Below are positions 43,681 through 56,540 of a DNA stretch of 64,000 nt, piece by piece. The number at the start of each line of letters is the position of its first letter. The first letter of the stretch is position 1. The notes under the pieces were generated by a model. That model made no database searches. It saw only the letters and a list, made by a program, of their open reading frames with translations, and had not been told where the DNA came from. The stretch comes from Chamaecrista fasciculata (lineage: Eukaryota > Streptophyta > Magnoliopsida > Fabales > Fabaceae), in NCBI GenBank assembly GCA_003254925.1, contig QANZ01011063.1, forward strand, positions 1 to 64,000, written 5' to 3'. Position numbers and translations under genes: made by a program.

Positions 43681-45725
43681 GTGGTAAATTAATACTCAAG
43701 CTATGAAAGAATACTATATTTAGATATAGTATAGTGCACAACCCACGGTTGATCAAGGGACTATTACCTTCACATTCTTGGTCTGACATATAAAGTAAGT
43801 CAAAACACGAAAACTTTCATAAAAATTAGGACTTTGTTGTTTGGAATACATTACCTCGCAACACCTTGAATGGCATTGTACTTCAATTCAAATATCATTC
43901 CACCTTAAAGGTAATGTGTATTACATTAGACAGACCAGTTTAGTGACACTGCGGCCACCAAACTGAGGCAACTTACAATCAAGTTTGATGCCTTCAAGAT
44001 GCGCTCTCATAAGAGCATGAAGACTCATCTAAAGGAGAAATCATGCATGATTTGGGAGTGAGTCAATTTGAAAACTCCATACCGGTAAACAGCGAGTTTA
44101 AATCATTACTAGATCTTTTATTTCATCGAATGAATTAGACTTCACGTAATTAATGACATGTAATATATATTTTATAAAGAAAAAAATAAATTTTAATTCA
44201 AATTGAAAATCACAATCAAAATTATCGTTAATTTATTAAATGAAGATAAGTAAATGATAAAATTGATTGTGATAAAGGATCCTCCGATGGTTTAGTTAGT
44301 TATGATCCCTACAATTATTCTCCTATCCCCTCTCTCATATGAAATTTAATACATAAGAGCTTGTCGTGAAGATATGACATTTTACTCTCACTCATATTGA
44401 TTTCCCCTCTCGATCTCCCTCAAACACCCACTAACTATGAAACGTGGACACTTTATTTTGAGGATGTGCCATCGTGTCAAATACCATACAACACATATTT
44501 ATAATTTTTAAAATATAAAATCATTTTTTATGACATTAACATAACAAATAAATAATGACACATGCATATGTTAAAAAAAAGTTTGTTAAATTTTTCCAAA
44601 ACAACGTATACTCAAAGTACTATTTAAGTTTAAAGGTATACCTCATGATCGACAACCAAGACAATGAATGAACATTAGACAGTCAAACACAACTCCATTA
44701 TTAATAATTTAAATATATGTGTATATATATATATATATTAATTCTTATTTCTCATATCTTCTAATTAATTTGAACAGTAAATTAGAGTAAATAATAAATC
44801 ACACTGTGAAGAAAGAAAATTAATTGTTCAGTTATTTATAGAGTATAAATAAGTAACATTTTGACTATTTGTAAATGGATTCACGTAATTTTTTATCAAG
44901 AAATTGCATTGTTATTCTCTAACAAGGGACTTGTGCATAAAACCTTCCTGATCTTCAAAACTTGATACGTTAACATCTTAACTTTCTATATTGTGCTAAT
45001 AACACCTAAAAAATATAGCCATCATATCAGACAAATCATAAGTTTGGGAATCACTTTCTTGCTAGCAAATTAAGAGAATCAAAATAAATTAACTAGCTAA
45101 TTAATTATAATTAATTACCCTGAATAGTACATAAGTATTCAAGTTGGATAATTTGGTATTTTACATAAAAATCATTTGTTTAAAAAATTATTAATAATAC
45201 AGAAAAAGCATCTTCCGTCTCGTGCTTGCCATTTAAGTTAAAGTTGTTTATAAATTAATATGGCAATTGGGTGATAAGAAATGGAAGGATAGCTATCTTG
45301 TATATTTATATCGTTATCCTTTTTTTTTTCCCAATCAAATTTTGATCCTTTGGAATATTTTGATTTCCTATAAAAATATAATATATAATTATATATAATG
45401 AAAGAGATAGGTAAGATATAAAGATATTAGTCAAAATAATTGATTTTTTAATAAATTGTTACATATATTTTTATTGATGTATTTCTTTTTCTATTTTTAT
45501 TTATCATTATATCTTCATCCTTTATATATATATACAAAAAAGTCTCCTTATATAAAACATAGAAATATTTAGTCTATAATCTACTAAAAATACAATAAAG
45601 TAGAGAATTATATAACTTTAAATTAAATACATTAATAGATATGATGTTATAATAAGAATTAAGACTATTATTATAGAGTTAATGTAATGTTACATTTAAA
45701 GGAAGAAAAATAAAATAAAGTAAAA
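43681..45725. other. Spacer, AT-rich
   Basis: No supportable gene. A TA microsatellite lies near 44718-44738. A less AT-rich patch at about 44270-44470 has no recognised identity. Confidence 0.5.
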
Positions 45726-46230
45726 GGTTAAATAGTTATTTTGGTCCTCAAATTATAAGGTCACATTCATTTTAATATTAAAACTATTTTTTATTTCGTT
45801 ATGATTTTCAAATTTTCATATTTGTTTGATCGAGAGTCTAAAATGTGATCTCTTCAAATTTTTGTTGTTGTTTCTAATCTAAAAATTAAGATAGACTATT
45901 TAACGTTCATATGTGTCATAATATGTGAGTTGACAAAAGGAGAAATAATAATCCATCTTTCTTCTTATTCACAAATTAGAGATGAATTTATGGTTGATCA
46001 TTTAAAAAGAAAATATTTTTTTATCAACTTATTTATTATGATATACATAAGCGAGCAATGCTCTATTTAAATTATCCATTTTAAAAATAATGATAGAAAT
46101 TAAATGAAATCATGTATTGAATTGAGTATGGTGGAAGAAATATAAAAGTTGAAAGATTAAAATGACAAAAAAAAATTGTAACTAGAGTAAAATTGATCTC
46201 ATAATTGAGGACCAAAATAACTAGTTAACC
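45726..46230. mobile_element. Foldback MITE with near-perfect 9-bp TSD
   Basis: 'ggttaaatagttattttggt' is mirrored by 'accaaaataactagttaacc'. The flanks AAAGTAAAA (45717-45725) and AAAATAAAA (46231-46239) match at 8 of 9 bases. No coding content. Confidence 0.82.
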
Positions 46231-46737
46231 AAAATAAAAATTGACTAGTAGAACCCACCACACAATGAATTGTATGTATTTATTTCCCACAACAAATATC
46301 AAATATCACTATCTACTTGAATTAGTCCTCTGTTCCCATTTATAATTAATAATATATCGTCCAAAAGACATTTATGAGTAAAATTTTTTGGTGTTCCATG
46401 TTATGTCAGAATCACGTGGAACTGACTGAATTAGTACTGAGTACTGAGTAGGACTATTTTTGTTCAAAGTTTTTTCTTTCTCTATAAACAAAGATGTGTG
46501 AAAAATTGAGAAACTCTTCCTCTATATTTTTTTTTTATAGAGAATAAGAAAGAAAATAAAACAGAGAAAGAGAAAATATAGGTCATATATATTATTATTT
46601 TATAAGACTCATATTTTCTCTTTCTAACTTTATAAAATATATATGAAAAAAAAATGGAGAGGATCTAATTCCGAAGAGTAGAAATAAATAATTCAAATAA
46701 ATTAAAAAATTTATAAGTTGAATTATTATTTATAGTT

Positions 46738-46908
46738 GAGTAAATTATACTTTGGCACGCTGTTCTATATACCGCTTTCACTTTGGTACCCTATTTTTTC
46801 AAAATTGATATATACTTTGGTATCTTGTTCTTTACACATTAACATTTTGGTACCCTGTTGTTTCAAAAGTGACATTTTGGCATTCTATTCTTTGCACCGT
46901 TAACACTC
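46738..46908. mobile_element. Single arm of a GGGTAAATTACAC-family MITE
   Basis: 'gagtaaattatactttgg', 'cactttggtaccctatt' and 'ttgcaccgttaacact' match the left arm of 25831-26251. The right arm is absent. Confidence 0.65.
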
Positions 46909-47973
46909 ATATTTAATTCCCATTGTGTCTCATATCTATTATATATGTTTTTGAGGTATTTCGATCATCCTCCTCCAAAAAACATATAATATAATAATAT
47001 AGTATTATAGTTTATAATATAATAAATTAAAATTAATTTAAAAATAAAATAAAATTCAAATAATTCTAGTAACTTCCTCCATTACCTAAAACTTTTTTTC
47101 ATATTTTCTTTACAATACATAACTACCTCAAAAATTTTATATAATAAAATTTAAAATTTAATTATTTATAATATTTTATATAATTTAAAATTTTAAATAA
47201 TTTTATATATCATCTCAATATTTACGTGTTGCCCTAATATATATATATATACAAACAAAATTTTCATACATCATCTCATCAATCTTCATCAACAAATATT
47301 AATAAAGTGGATGATAAAGTAAACATTTTCAACCATGTACAAAATTTAAGGACCTACATCCACGAGAATGCATTTCAATTGGAGTATAGGTGTGGTTCTA
47401 TGAATGAAGCTTTAAATTAATTTGAGCCACATGCGCTACCACATGTGTGATTTTCTTTTTAATTTTGTCCCCTAATTTATTATATTCATGAAAGGTTTAA
47501 AAACTAGAAAGATGCAGTAAATTATTATTAACAAGTTATTGAATATTTAAATCTTAGCCGCTCAAAAAATCCTTTCTCTCATGAGAGTCGAGTTCTCTTT
47601 CAAACTCCTCTTCGTGATGGACTACCTCTCTCTTTCATGAGAGATTGTGCAGCGACAATCTACTAGATTATTTCCGTCGGCGTCATCTTGGATGTGTAAA
47701 AGGTGTGTAACTTTTTCATGAGAGATTGAACATGTATATAAAGCTAAAAGGTGTGTAACTTTTTCATTTTTTATAATTTGAAAATATCTTAAAAATTAAA
47801 TTTGTTTATTTATAATTAATAACTTTAAGATTCTAAAAATTAAAAAATGATATTTCATACTCCTAAACCATGTGCAGCTTTATAAAATATTTAATTGGTT
47901 TTTCTATAATCGTTCTCTTCAAATAACATGTTTTTTTCCAAAAAAAAAAATACCAGCGATATTTATTTACTTA
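46909..47973. other. Spacer without recognised genes
   Basis: Very AT-rich, except for a patch at 47570-47760 in which 'aaaggtgtgtaactttttcat' occurs twice. No feature could be assigned. Confidence 0.5.
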
Positions 47974-48402
47974 TTGGCCAAACTATACTTTTGTTCTCAT
48001 ATTTTGAAAAAAAAAAATTATTATTCATCTTATAATATGAAATTTTTGCAAATATATAAGACTAATTATGCAATCTGAACAATTGATATGGGATCAATTT
48101 TGCATATGACCAAAAAATATGAGACAAAAAGTACAATAAAAATCTACAAAACCAAATTAAAATTTGAACAAAAGATATGTGATCAAAAATACACTTTCAC
48201 CTAACCAAGTTTGGTTGGTCTAGTAGTCGAGCTCACTAGATCTCTTAAGCAAGTGTCGCATGTTTGAATCTCACCTTGTGTATGCAGCAACCAATTGGCC
48301 AGCAAGAGACTCTTAAACGGAGTACAGATCGGCAGAGAATTAATCTTTAGCCTGTCGAATTAGGGATACATTGAGTAACCAAAAAAAGGTACACTTTCAC
48401 CT
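47974..48402. mobile_element. Foldback element carrying a nested SINE
   Basis: 'ggccaaactatacttttgttctcata' at the left is loosely mirrored by 'gatatgtgatcaaaaatacactttcacc' at the right. The right end is duplicated as the target site of the SINE. It belongs to the same family as 36373-36742. Confidence 0.6.
48203..48389 (+). mobile_element. tRNA-derived SINE with 13-bp TSD
   Basis: The 187-bp body contains the A-box-like GGTTGGTCTAGTAGTCGAGC and the B-box-like GTTTGAATCTC, and ends in an A-rich tail. TACACTTTCACCT is duplicated perfectly at 48190-48202 and 48390-48402. Confidence 0.85.
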
Positions 48403-50299
48403 TATTTATTTAGTCTAAATGTAATTGTGAATCTAACAATTAAAATACTTCATTAATTAATTGTCATACAGCTAGCATATTAACTCAGCTGGAATGTGAG
48501 TATTTCATAGTGGAAATTTATAATACCATCGCCATTGACTCATTGTGATTTGTGAGAGACGAATGTTCTCCTAAAATCTTAAAAAAATAGGCAAAATGCC
48601 TCATATATATATATATATATGATATATCCACTTTTGCATGCATGGTGAATGCATATGTGATGTGTTCATGCCTTCATGGTATCATATTATCATCCATGCC
48701 CATGTACATTAGTTATTCAACAAGACTAAATCTGGGTGTGAGATTTAAATGAATAAATAAATAAACAAACATACAATTAAATCTTTTAAAATATGAGTTT
48801 ATAATGTAGTCTTTAAATATCAATTTATGAACATTTTTAGTTACTGAAAATCATAAAAATGATATATGTTAGTCTCTGTCCTATTCTATTATCGTTAATT
48901 CGTTATCTAAGAGAGTTAAATTTGTAGATGACGATTAAACGAATCATTTCTTTTAAATATATATAAACTAGTCTTTAAATTTTTTTTAATAAATAAATAA
49001 ATCATTTGAAATTAATTACGATAAATGGAAATGACAGCGAGCCCAGAGATTATGATTATTGACTCAATGACTTTCAAGAACTAAATTGAAAAAGTTAAAA
49101 CTTTAAAAATTAATTTATCACTTCGTTTTGTATTTTTAAAATTAAATTATGTATTTACTCAACAAAAATTGTTAGAAATATTCATTATGTGGTAAATTAT
49201 GGACCTTTTTATCTACCCGAAAAAATTATAGACCTGTTTATTCTTAAATATAATTAAATATTGAATGATTGTTTCAGTACTGTTTAAATTTTGTTAAAAT
49301 ATTTTATATATTTAAATTGTGAGTATTTAATTTGATAAATACTTTTAATTTCTATGGACGAGTCCAGAGACTCCAGTCCCATGCAATGCATTAAAAAATA
49401 AAAAGAATGCGTTAGGTGAATTCAGTTGGCAGATTTGAAATCCAATAAATGCAAAGTGCAAACCTAAACCGAAATAATAGAACTCAGATATAAATAATTT
49501 TAATTAAAGTAAAATAATCATGTATTCACTGAAACTAATTATGACCCACCAATATCATTTCTAATTAATGGAAAGAATTAAATTGAGTATGTTTGCCATT
49601 TCTTCACTAACAATCACTTTCAGGTTGCAACATTTAATGAGTTATCCAAGAGTGCAAAGGCGTGGATATAAATAAAATCTAGAAAGTATAAAGAAATAAT
49701 TTCTTCTATTATCTGAAAGTTTAATTAAAAGAGAAAAAGATAAAAATATGGCCTCTGTCTTATCCTCGTAGCTCAAAAGTTAAACAAGTAGCAAACCTTA
49801 TCATTTATTACCTGAACTAAGAATCAAACCAATAGATAATCAAAATAAGTTGAACTCATTTAAGTAGTAAATTCCCCTACGATATGAAACTTCACATAAT
49901 GTATATAATTTGTTTCTTGAGTGTGTTTTCCATGACCTTTTTAAGCATAAGCATTAATTAGATAACTTAATTATACATTCCATACCTCTCTCTACTCTCA
50001 CCTACCCTCCTAAGGAAATAATTTTCTTAAATAATTCAACATCAAAATTTACATCTTCCACATGAATTCTAACTATGAGCATGCATATATATATATATAT
50101 ATGGAAGTGGATTCCTGATTGTCTACATTTTTTTTTACATTTTATAAAGATATAGAAAAAGATAGAGTGAGAAAATGTGGGACTCACAAAATAATATATA
50201 TTTGGGCCCTACACTTTCTCTCTCTACCTTTTTTTATATCTCTCTACAATGTACCAAAAATACTGAGAGCATAATGTAGAGGATCCAGATATAATTGTC
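48403..50299. other. Spacer without recognised genes
   Basis: AT-rich DNA with short AT microsatellites near 48603-48620 and 50085-50101 and weak repeats of the foldback type. No coding sequence is supportable. Confidence 0.5.
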
Positions 50300-50720
50300 A
50301 ACTATTTAGTCCCTCAGTTAAAAATCCATTAAATTACTTAATGACATGAACGTTAAATGCTTATATGACACCGTTAAATGCTACTTTAGCATCCTAGTCA
50401 GCTAAACCAACCAAACATGACCAACAAACACAATTAAACCGACTTAAAATTTAGTCAAACCCGAATATTTATATTACATGTGAAGCTTCCATAAGACATA
50501 AACTATTGAAGTATTTCCAAATTCAAACCCTAGGTGGTCCCAAATAGTTAAATACATTTAACGCGTTACATGTGCACTTAACAGCCAAATCATCAGTGTT
50601 AGTAATGAAGATAGGCTACAGGGACTAACGAGTTGTCATTTGTAATTTTTGAAGGACCAAATAGTCTATTTCAAAAATGTAGGAACCAAATAGTTGAAAA
50701 TGTGAAAAAGGAGGAACCAA
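50300..50720. mobile_element. Foldback element upstream of NPF C
   Basis: 'caactatttagtccctcagt' on the left is mirrored by 'aggaaccaaatagttgaaaa' on the right, with inner 'tgacatgaacgttaaatgc' arms partly mirrored. No coding content. Confidence 0.6.
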
Positions 50721-50763
50721 ATAATAGGTTTCCTCTTAAAACTATCATGTGGCATCATATAAT

Positions 50764-50845
50764 GAAATGCGCATACACACATTCACACATACACACATAC
50801 ATACATGGATACATGCATACACACATACACACATACATACACAGT
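50764..50845. repeat. CA/CATA microsatellite
   Basis: An imperfect array of 'acac' and 'atac' units covers about 80 bp, some 350 bp upstream of NPF C. It creates a long but meaningless His/Thr-rich open frame. Confidence 0.85.
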
Positions 50846-51128
50846 ACATACAGCGCAGGTCCCCACCGTTCAATTGAAGATGGCAAATCACAATACGCAA
50901 TTGCCACTGTTCATATTGCTATTTGGAGTTTGGATGTATTCAAATGTCATAAATCCTCTGGCCTCTGCCATTCAACCCATTCTTTTGGTTCTTTGCATAT
51001 AAATCAGTGATGTGGGTGTTCTTTTTTATTACTTCCAAGTTCCAAACTAGAGAGGCTACTCTAGCCTAACCCATATGCCTTGAGATCTGTACCCACATTC
51101 ATAGGCATCACTGTTAGATGCCAATTAG

Positions 51129-51148
51129 TATATATATATATATATATA
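51129..51148 (+). promoter_or_regulatory. (TA)10 tract, likely TATA region of NPF C
   Basis: A run of ten TA units lies about 50-70 bp upstream of the start codon, where NPF A and B have TATAAAA. It is both a microsatellite and the only TATA-like candidate. Confidence 0.5.
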
Positions 51149-51196
51149 GCATTTGTAAGAGAGAGTGTGCTAGTGTGTGTGTACCAGTAAGAAAAA

Positions 51197-54100
51197 ATGG
51201 CTTCACAAACTGAGGGAACCAATAACTCTACTTCTTCTTGGTCTCTTCTGTTCTGCAGAAATTGCATTTCTTCAAGTTCATCTACAGATAAGGAAGCAGC
51301 CCCTGAAAAGCTTAGCAGGAACTCTTTTGATTCAGATTCTTCAACCCTTAAAAAGAGGAATCCTGGAGGATGGAGAGCGATGCCTTTTATTATAGGTCTC
51401 TCTCTATCTGTTCTGTTTGTTTCACTCTTTAATAACTTCTTCATTTGTTCATGAAGAAACTGTTATTATCTTTATATATCAGCTTAAATATTTGCAAAAT
51501 ATATAAACATTACAGGGAATGAAACGTTTGAGAGGTTGGCTGCGTTTGGACTGTTTGCTAACTTCATGGTGTACTTGATAAAAGAGCTTCATTTGGACCA
51601 AGTTTATGCATCAAACCTTATGAACACATGGTCTGGGATCTCCAGCTTTGTGCCTTTACTTGGTGCCTTCATTGCTGATGCCTACGTGGGTCGCTTCAAG
51701 ACTATAGCTTTTGCTTCCTTTGCTTCTGTTTTGGTACAAAATCCTCTCTCTCTCTCTCCTCTGTTGGTTACCACTCTGAGAAATCCCATTTCTGTTTTGT
51801 CTTCCCTCACATCAAAGTTACATGTGTTATTTAACTTTGTTAATTTTTTTATGAACAGTTTAAAACAAATATTCAGCTTAGTTTTGGTCAATTTCAAGCA
51901 GTGTTGCACACTTTGCTCCCTAGTTGTATAGCTGAGGAGGGGCATACAAGTGAAGTTAAATTCAAATCTTATTTAAAAAATCTTTAAAATTAAATTTTGG
52001 GCCAAAGACAATTTGGACAACTTGCAAATTGCATATTGTGTTAATTAATGATCCTCATCAAAATCAATTACATCAACCCCTTGTCCTTTAAGTCACTTTC
52101 CACTAATCCCAAATCTTTTCCTTAACATCTTCTAATTGACCATTTCCAAACAGGGTATGGTGGTTGTGACTTTAACAGCCTGGCTTCCAGAGCTTCATCC
52201 TCCATCTTGTACTCCTCAACAGCTAACACTAAATCAGTGTGAGAAAGCCAGCAATTTTCATCTGGGTATTCTGGTTCTAGGACTCAGTTTCTTAACCATA
52301 GGATCTGCTGGCATAAGGCCATGCAGTATCCCATTTGGTGTGGACCAATTTGATCCCACCACTGTTGAAGGGAAGAAAGGAATCGCTAGCTTCTTCAATT
52401 GGTACTACACTACATTCTCAGTGGTTTTACTGCTAACTCTAACAGTGGTGGTGTATATCCAGGACACTATTAGCTGGAAGATAGGGTTTGGGATACCTGC
52501 TATCTGCATGTTATTATCACTTATTATGTTTTTAGTAGGGTCAAGAATCTACGTGCATGCTAAACCAGAAGGAAGCGTGTTTTCTGGCATTGTACAAGTT
52601 TTAGTTGCTGCATACAGAAAGCGACATATCAAACTTCCAAGTGAAGAAAAGGTTACTGATGGGGTCTTCTATGATCCACCATTGAAGGGCATGGGAGTTT
52701 TGTCAAAACTCCCTTTGACTAATCAATTCAGGTTATACATCTCTATCACTATCATGTGCAAATTATTTTCTAATTCCAATAGAGCAAGAATCCGTATTAA
52801 GTGGGCTATTGTTTTAAGAAAATTATTCAGCAGTAATCAGAGTTGGTGCCCGGAATCAGGGAAGATCAACAATTCTACATAGACTGCTTCTAGAAACCGA
52901 ATTACAAAGTGATTTAATTTTGTCATCTAAGAATACAATTTTATATAGAATTTGAGTATTTAGCATATTTTGTAGCCAGCCCTCACTAAATGTAAAATTC
53001 AATAGAGTTAGTCACCCAAAAACCAAAGTGAAGAACTTTAACTTTAAGTAACCGATCCGTCCCCACTATCACGTCACTTGTTTAACTTTATTTTCTATGA
53101 ACAGTTCTAAAAGCAAAAATAATTTAGATTAAAATAATGATTAAAAAAAAGGTTCCAATTTTTAGCTAACATATAGTTGAGGTAAAACTTAAAAGCAAGT
53201 CTAGCAAACAAAACTCGACCTATTTGGTAAAGAATCAACTCATAACCCACTAGGTCATAAGTTCGATTCTTACTGTCAATGTGATGGCCCTCTATAGTCT
53301 CATAGAATCCTGATCCTGGTGAACTCCCGTGATCTCAACTCACCTAAACTTTTTTTACCAAAAAAAAAAAAAAAAAGCATGTTNAAAAAAAAAAAAGCAT
53401 GTTTGTAACTCTACAATTATTATGTTGCAACTTGCAATGAATGACATCATGTTTTGGGGCTGATTAATATTTTTTGTTGTTGTTGTTGATAGGAACTTAA
53501 ACAAAGCCTGTGTGATACTAGAAGGTGAACTAAATCCAGATGGAAGCAGAGTGAGCCAATGGAGACTCACCAGCATCCAGCAAGTGGAAGAAGTGAAATG
53601 CATAGCCAGAATCCTTCCTGTTTGGGCAGCAGGAATCCTCAGCCTAACTTCCATGGCACAGCAAGGAACATTCACAGTATCACAAGCCATGAAAATGGAC
53701 AGACACTTAGGTCCCAATTTCCAAATCCCACCAGGCTCCATTACCGTCATCTCCTTCCTAACCATAGGCATTTGGGTCCCATTCTACGACCGAGTCATTG
53801 TTCCTTCTCTCAGGACTTTCACCAAACACCATGCGGGCATAACCCTTCTTCAGCGAATCGGAATCGGCATGGTGTTCTCCGTTCTCTCCATGATCGTCGC
53901 GGGTCTAATCGAAAACACCAGAAGAAATAGTGCAAACTCAAACCCTAACCCATCGGGAATCGCACCCATGTCGGTGTTGTGGCTCGCGCCACAATTGATT
54001 CTGATGGGTCTGTGTGAAGCGTTCAATATGATCGGACAAATCGAGTTCTTCAACAGGCAATTTCCTGAACACATGAGGAGTGTAGGGAACGCAACGTTTT

Positions 54101-54344
54101 TCTGTTCGTTCGCTGCGTCGAATTACGTGAGTGCGATTATTGTGACTGTGGTTCATCGAGTGACGAAAACGAAGGAACATAAGGATTGGTTAACGAATAA
54201 CATAAACGAAGGAAGATTGGATTATTTCTACTATCTGATTGCTGGGATTGCGGCTCTGAACATTGTGTATTTCGTGATTGTGGCTCGTAGATTTCGTTAC
54301 AAGGAAGAGGAATTTCTGGATATTCATCAACATCATGGTCATTG

Positions 54345-54376
<32 letters not shown>

Positions 54377-54432
54377 GTAAGGTTAAGGGTGATGATGATG
54401 TGGAGCTAGCTACAACACATCACAAAGGTTAA
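51197..54432 (+). CDS. NPF transporter C, NPF2.13 (NRT1.7)-like, four exons
   Basis: Exons are 51197-51395, 51516-51733, 52154-52731 and 53493-54432, with the same phases as A and B, giving 644 aa. It follows Arabidopsis NPF2.13 most closely of the three: NETFER in TM1 (ExxER), RPCSIPFGVDQFDP, SFFNWYYTTFSVVL, the canonical TM7 MAQQGTFTVSQAMKMDRHLG, and LILMGLCEAFNMIGQIEFF. NPF2.13 is a low-affinity nitrate transporter that loads nitrate into phloem for export from old leaves, so a similar plasma-membrane role is the best inference. The C-terminal tail is unusual, with His-rich HQHHGHC, then ten Asp, then DDDVELATTHHKG. All introns have GT-AG borders. Intron 3 carries a SINE-like insertion and an assembly N. 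Confidence 0.93.
53213..53375 (+). mobile_element. SINE-like insertion in NPF C intron 3
   Basis: 'tatttggtaaagaatcaact' and the B box AAGTTCGATTCTT are spaced as in tRNA-derived SINEs. The unit ends in a long A run. The right border is confused by the N at 53384 and a repeated 'aaaaaagcatgtt', so no duplication can be defined. Confidence 0.6.
53364..53402. repeat. Assembly ambiguity: duplicated A-run with 'gcatgtt'
   Basis: 'A-run + gcatgtt' occurs twice in succession with N at 53384 between the copies. This looks like a failed merge of reads across a homopolymer. Confidence 0.75.
54346..54375 (+). repeat. (GAT)10 microsatellite coding for poly-Asp
   Basis: Ten perfect GAT codons lie in frame within the cytosolic C-terminal tail of NPF C. 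Pure codon repetition implies replication slippage and probable length variation between individuals. Confidence 0.95.
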
Positions 54433-54519
54433 TTAGGCATAAGAGTATATTAATTAGAGTATAATAATTATTATATGTATGTGTAATGTATGTATGAGAA
54501 GATATTATTATTATTATTG

Positions 54520-54525
54520 AATAAA
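54520..54525 (+). promoter_or_regulatory. Polyadenylation signal of NPF C
   Basis: AATAAA lies 88 bp past the stop codon, followed by T-rich sequence. Confidence 0.5.
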
Positions 54526-54660
54526 ATTATGAGAGCTATGTTTTTTTTTTCTCATTTTAATTTTATTCTCCGTGTGAATTAAATCTTGTAATCTCAAAAA
54601 GAAAAATATATATAAATAAACGAACTTGTAGAAAAATAATTAGGTGGAATGCTTATTTAA

Positions 54661-55126
54661 TTATTTTGGTCCATTATCTTTAATTTGTCTGAGTTTATTT
54701 TAGTCTATTATTTATACAATTTGGTTCAAAATGGTCCTACCATTGAATTCAATCTTTTTTGTTTATTTTTGATGACATACACCTGATTTGGTATTTTTTT
54801 GTTTCCCATACTTGTCTCTTTCCCTTTCTTGCTTAGCATTTTTTAATGATATTACGTTTTTTTTTTCAAAAATAATAGGGAAAAGATAAATATATTTGAT
54901 CATAAATGAAGTTTGTAAATTCACGATCTTTAAAATAAAGTTTATATCATTTGAAAATGCCACACATCAGAGAGAGAGAAAGAGTATGAAGAGAGATATA
55001 AGGTCAGGTGTCACGTCATCAAAGTCTATATATAACTATTTTGAACTAAAATTACATAAATAATGGATTAATTTGAACCTTTTGAGAACTAAATGAACTT
55101 TCAAACAAAGATAATGGACCAAAATG
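54661..55126. mobile_element. Foldback element downstream of NPF C
   Basis: 'ttattttggtccattatctt' is mirrored by 'aagataatggaccaaaatga' at the right end. No coding content. Confidence 0.7.
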
Positions 55127-56189
55127 ACATCACATTGTGCATTCTTGAGATACTAAGCATTTCACTAAGATTTAAGACAACTTCAAGAACTTTCAAGATT
55201 GTCAAGTTCAGGTTCAAAGTAGTGTTACTAGAAGTACACATTATTGTCATTTAATGAAGAAAAGAAACATTTTTGCTTGAGAAATTGTTAAACATGGATT
55301 TAAAGTAAAGGTGGGCATTAATATCCTTGATAATTTGGTCCTCTCAAATATTTTAAGGACGAACCAGAGTTAGGCTTAGTAAAAAAATATTAATCTTTCA
55401 TTCAAAAAAATATTTATATTTAATGTTAAATGGTACTTTGAATAAAATTACTTTCAATAAAAGATGCTTGTTGAAAATTTAAAAAAAAAAATACTTTAAT
55501 GTAAAATGTTTAAATTATATGATTTTTTCGTGCAAAATAACTCAAGTTTTTTGCAGCTAAAAATATATGAACATAGTGTATTCCTTTTTAATTTATATTA
55601 TTGCGTGGAGTCTGGTGCTAACTTTTGCATGTGTATTTCTTTTTGTATTAAGAAGTTTTTATTTTTATTTTTTTATCAAAAGGCAAAGAAAAGGCAGGGA
55701 TCGATATTTAATTAGGTCATTTCCTTGTAAGAGCCTAATCAATAGAAAGTTAAGTCCTCATGCAAAATCACGAGGCAATGACTTAAATATCTCTACTTTT
55801 CGTCCTTTAGTAAACAAACATATATAAATTGTCAACAAAAGCACAATTATTGTGAAAGAAAGCATATTATCTATGTTATAGTGATGGCAAAAAAGTTCTC
55901 ACATCTGAGAATTTTTGTAAAGATGATCTTGTTAGGGATATCTTAAATGCTAAGAAGAAAACAATTATGGAAGACTATATTTACAGTAGAATAGAAGAGT
56001 CCAAGATTTAGTCTCTGAGTTAATTAAATTTAGGGAAAAAAATATAAATTTAAAAATAAAAAGTATAAAATTAATTCAAATTTAAGGATTAAAACACTGA
56101 GCAAATATTCAAAGATTAAATTATATATTTTAATTATTAAAAGACTATTTTGTTTTCAGGGACTAAATAAAAAGGTATTTTTTTTTATT
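55127..56189. other. Spacer without recognised genes
   Basis: AT-rich. Two overlapping short frames at 55506-55827 have no domain or splice context that I can support. Confidence 0.45.
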
Positions 56190-56540
56190 ATAGTACAAAT
56201 TTGATCTCATATTTTTTACTTAGTTTTCAATTTTGTCTCGTATTTCTTTGTTATCTCATATTTTTGAGTCAGGTCCTAATTTAGTCACATTTTTTTTTTG
56301 TAAAATTAGTCTCATTTCTTTGGATTATATCCAAAATTAATCTCATATCTTTAGGTCAAGCGGAAATAACAGTAAAACCTTTTACAAAGATATATGATCA
56401 ATTCTCCAATCTAACCAAAAGATATGACATAAAAATGATATGAGATCAAATTGAGACATTTTGTTAAGATATGAGACCAAAATTATAAAAAAAAAATATA
56501 TAATTAAATTAAGAACTGAACAAAAGATATATTTAAATGT
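56190..56540. mobile_element. Diverged foldback of the 36373-36742 family
   Basis: 'agtacaaatttgatctcata' on the left and 'agatatgagaccaaaattat' on the right are inverted. The inner sequence repeats 'tctcatatcttt' and its complement. Confidence 0.55.

Noticed and set aside
50764..50845. CRISPR-like or regulatory repeat array
   Set aside because: It is a simple microsatellite in plant DNA without unique spacers.
50633..51010. 125-codon frame upstream of NPF C
   Set aside because: Much of its length is the CA/CATA microsatellite translated as His/Thr/Tyr, and the rest is foldback sequence.
51061..51444. 127-codon minus-strand frame at the NPF C start
   Set aside because: It overlaps exon 1 of NPF C antisense and has no domain.
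53850..54180. Minus-strand frames over NPF C exon 4
   Set aside because: They are shadows of the transporter frame, which carries clear TM and motif conservation.
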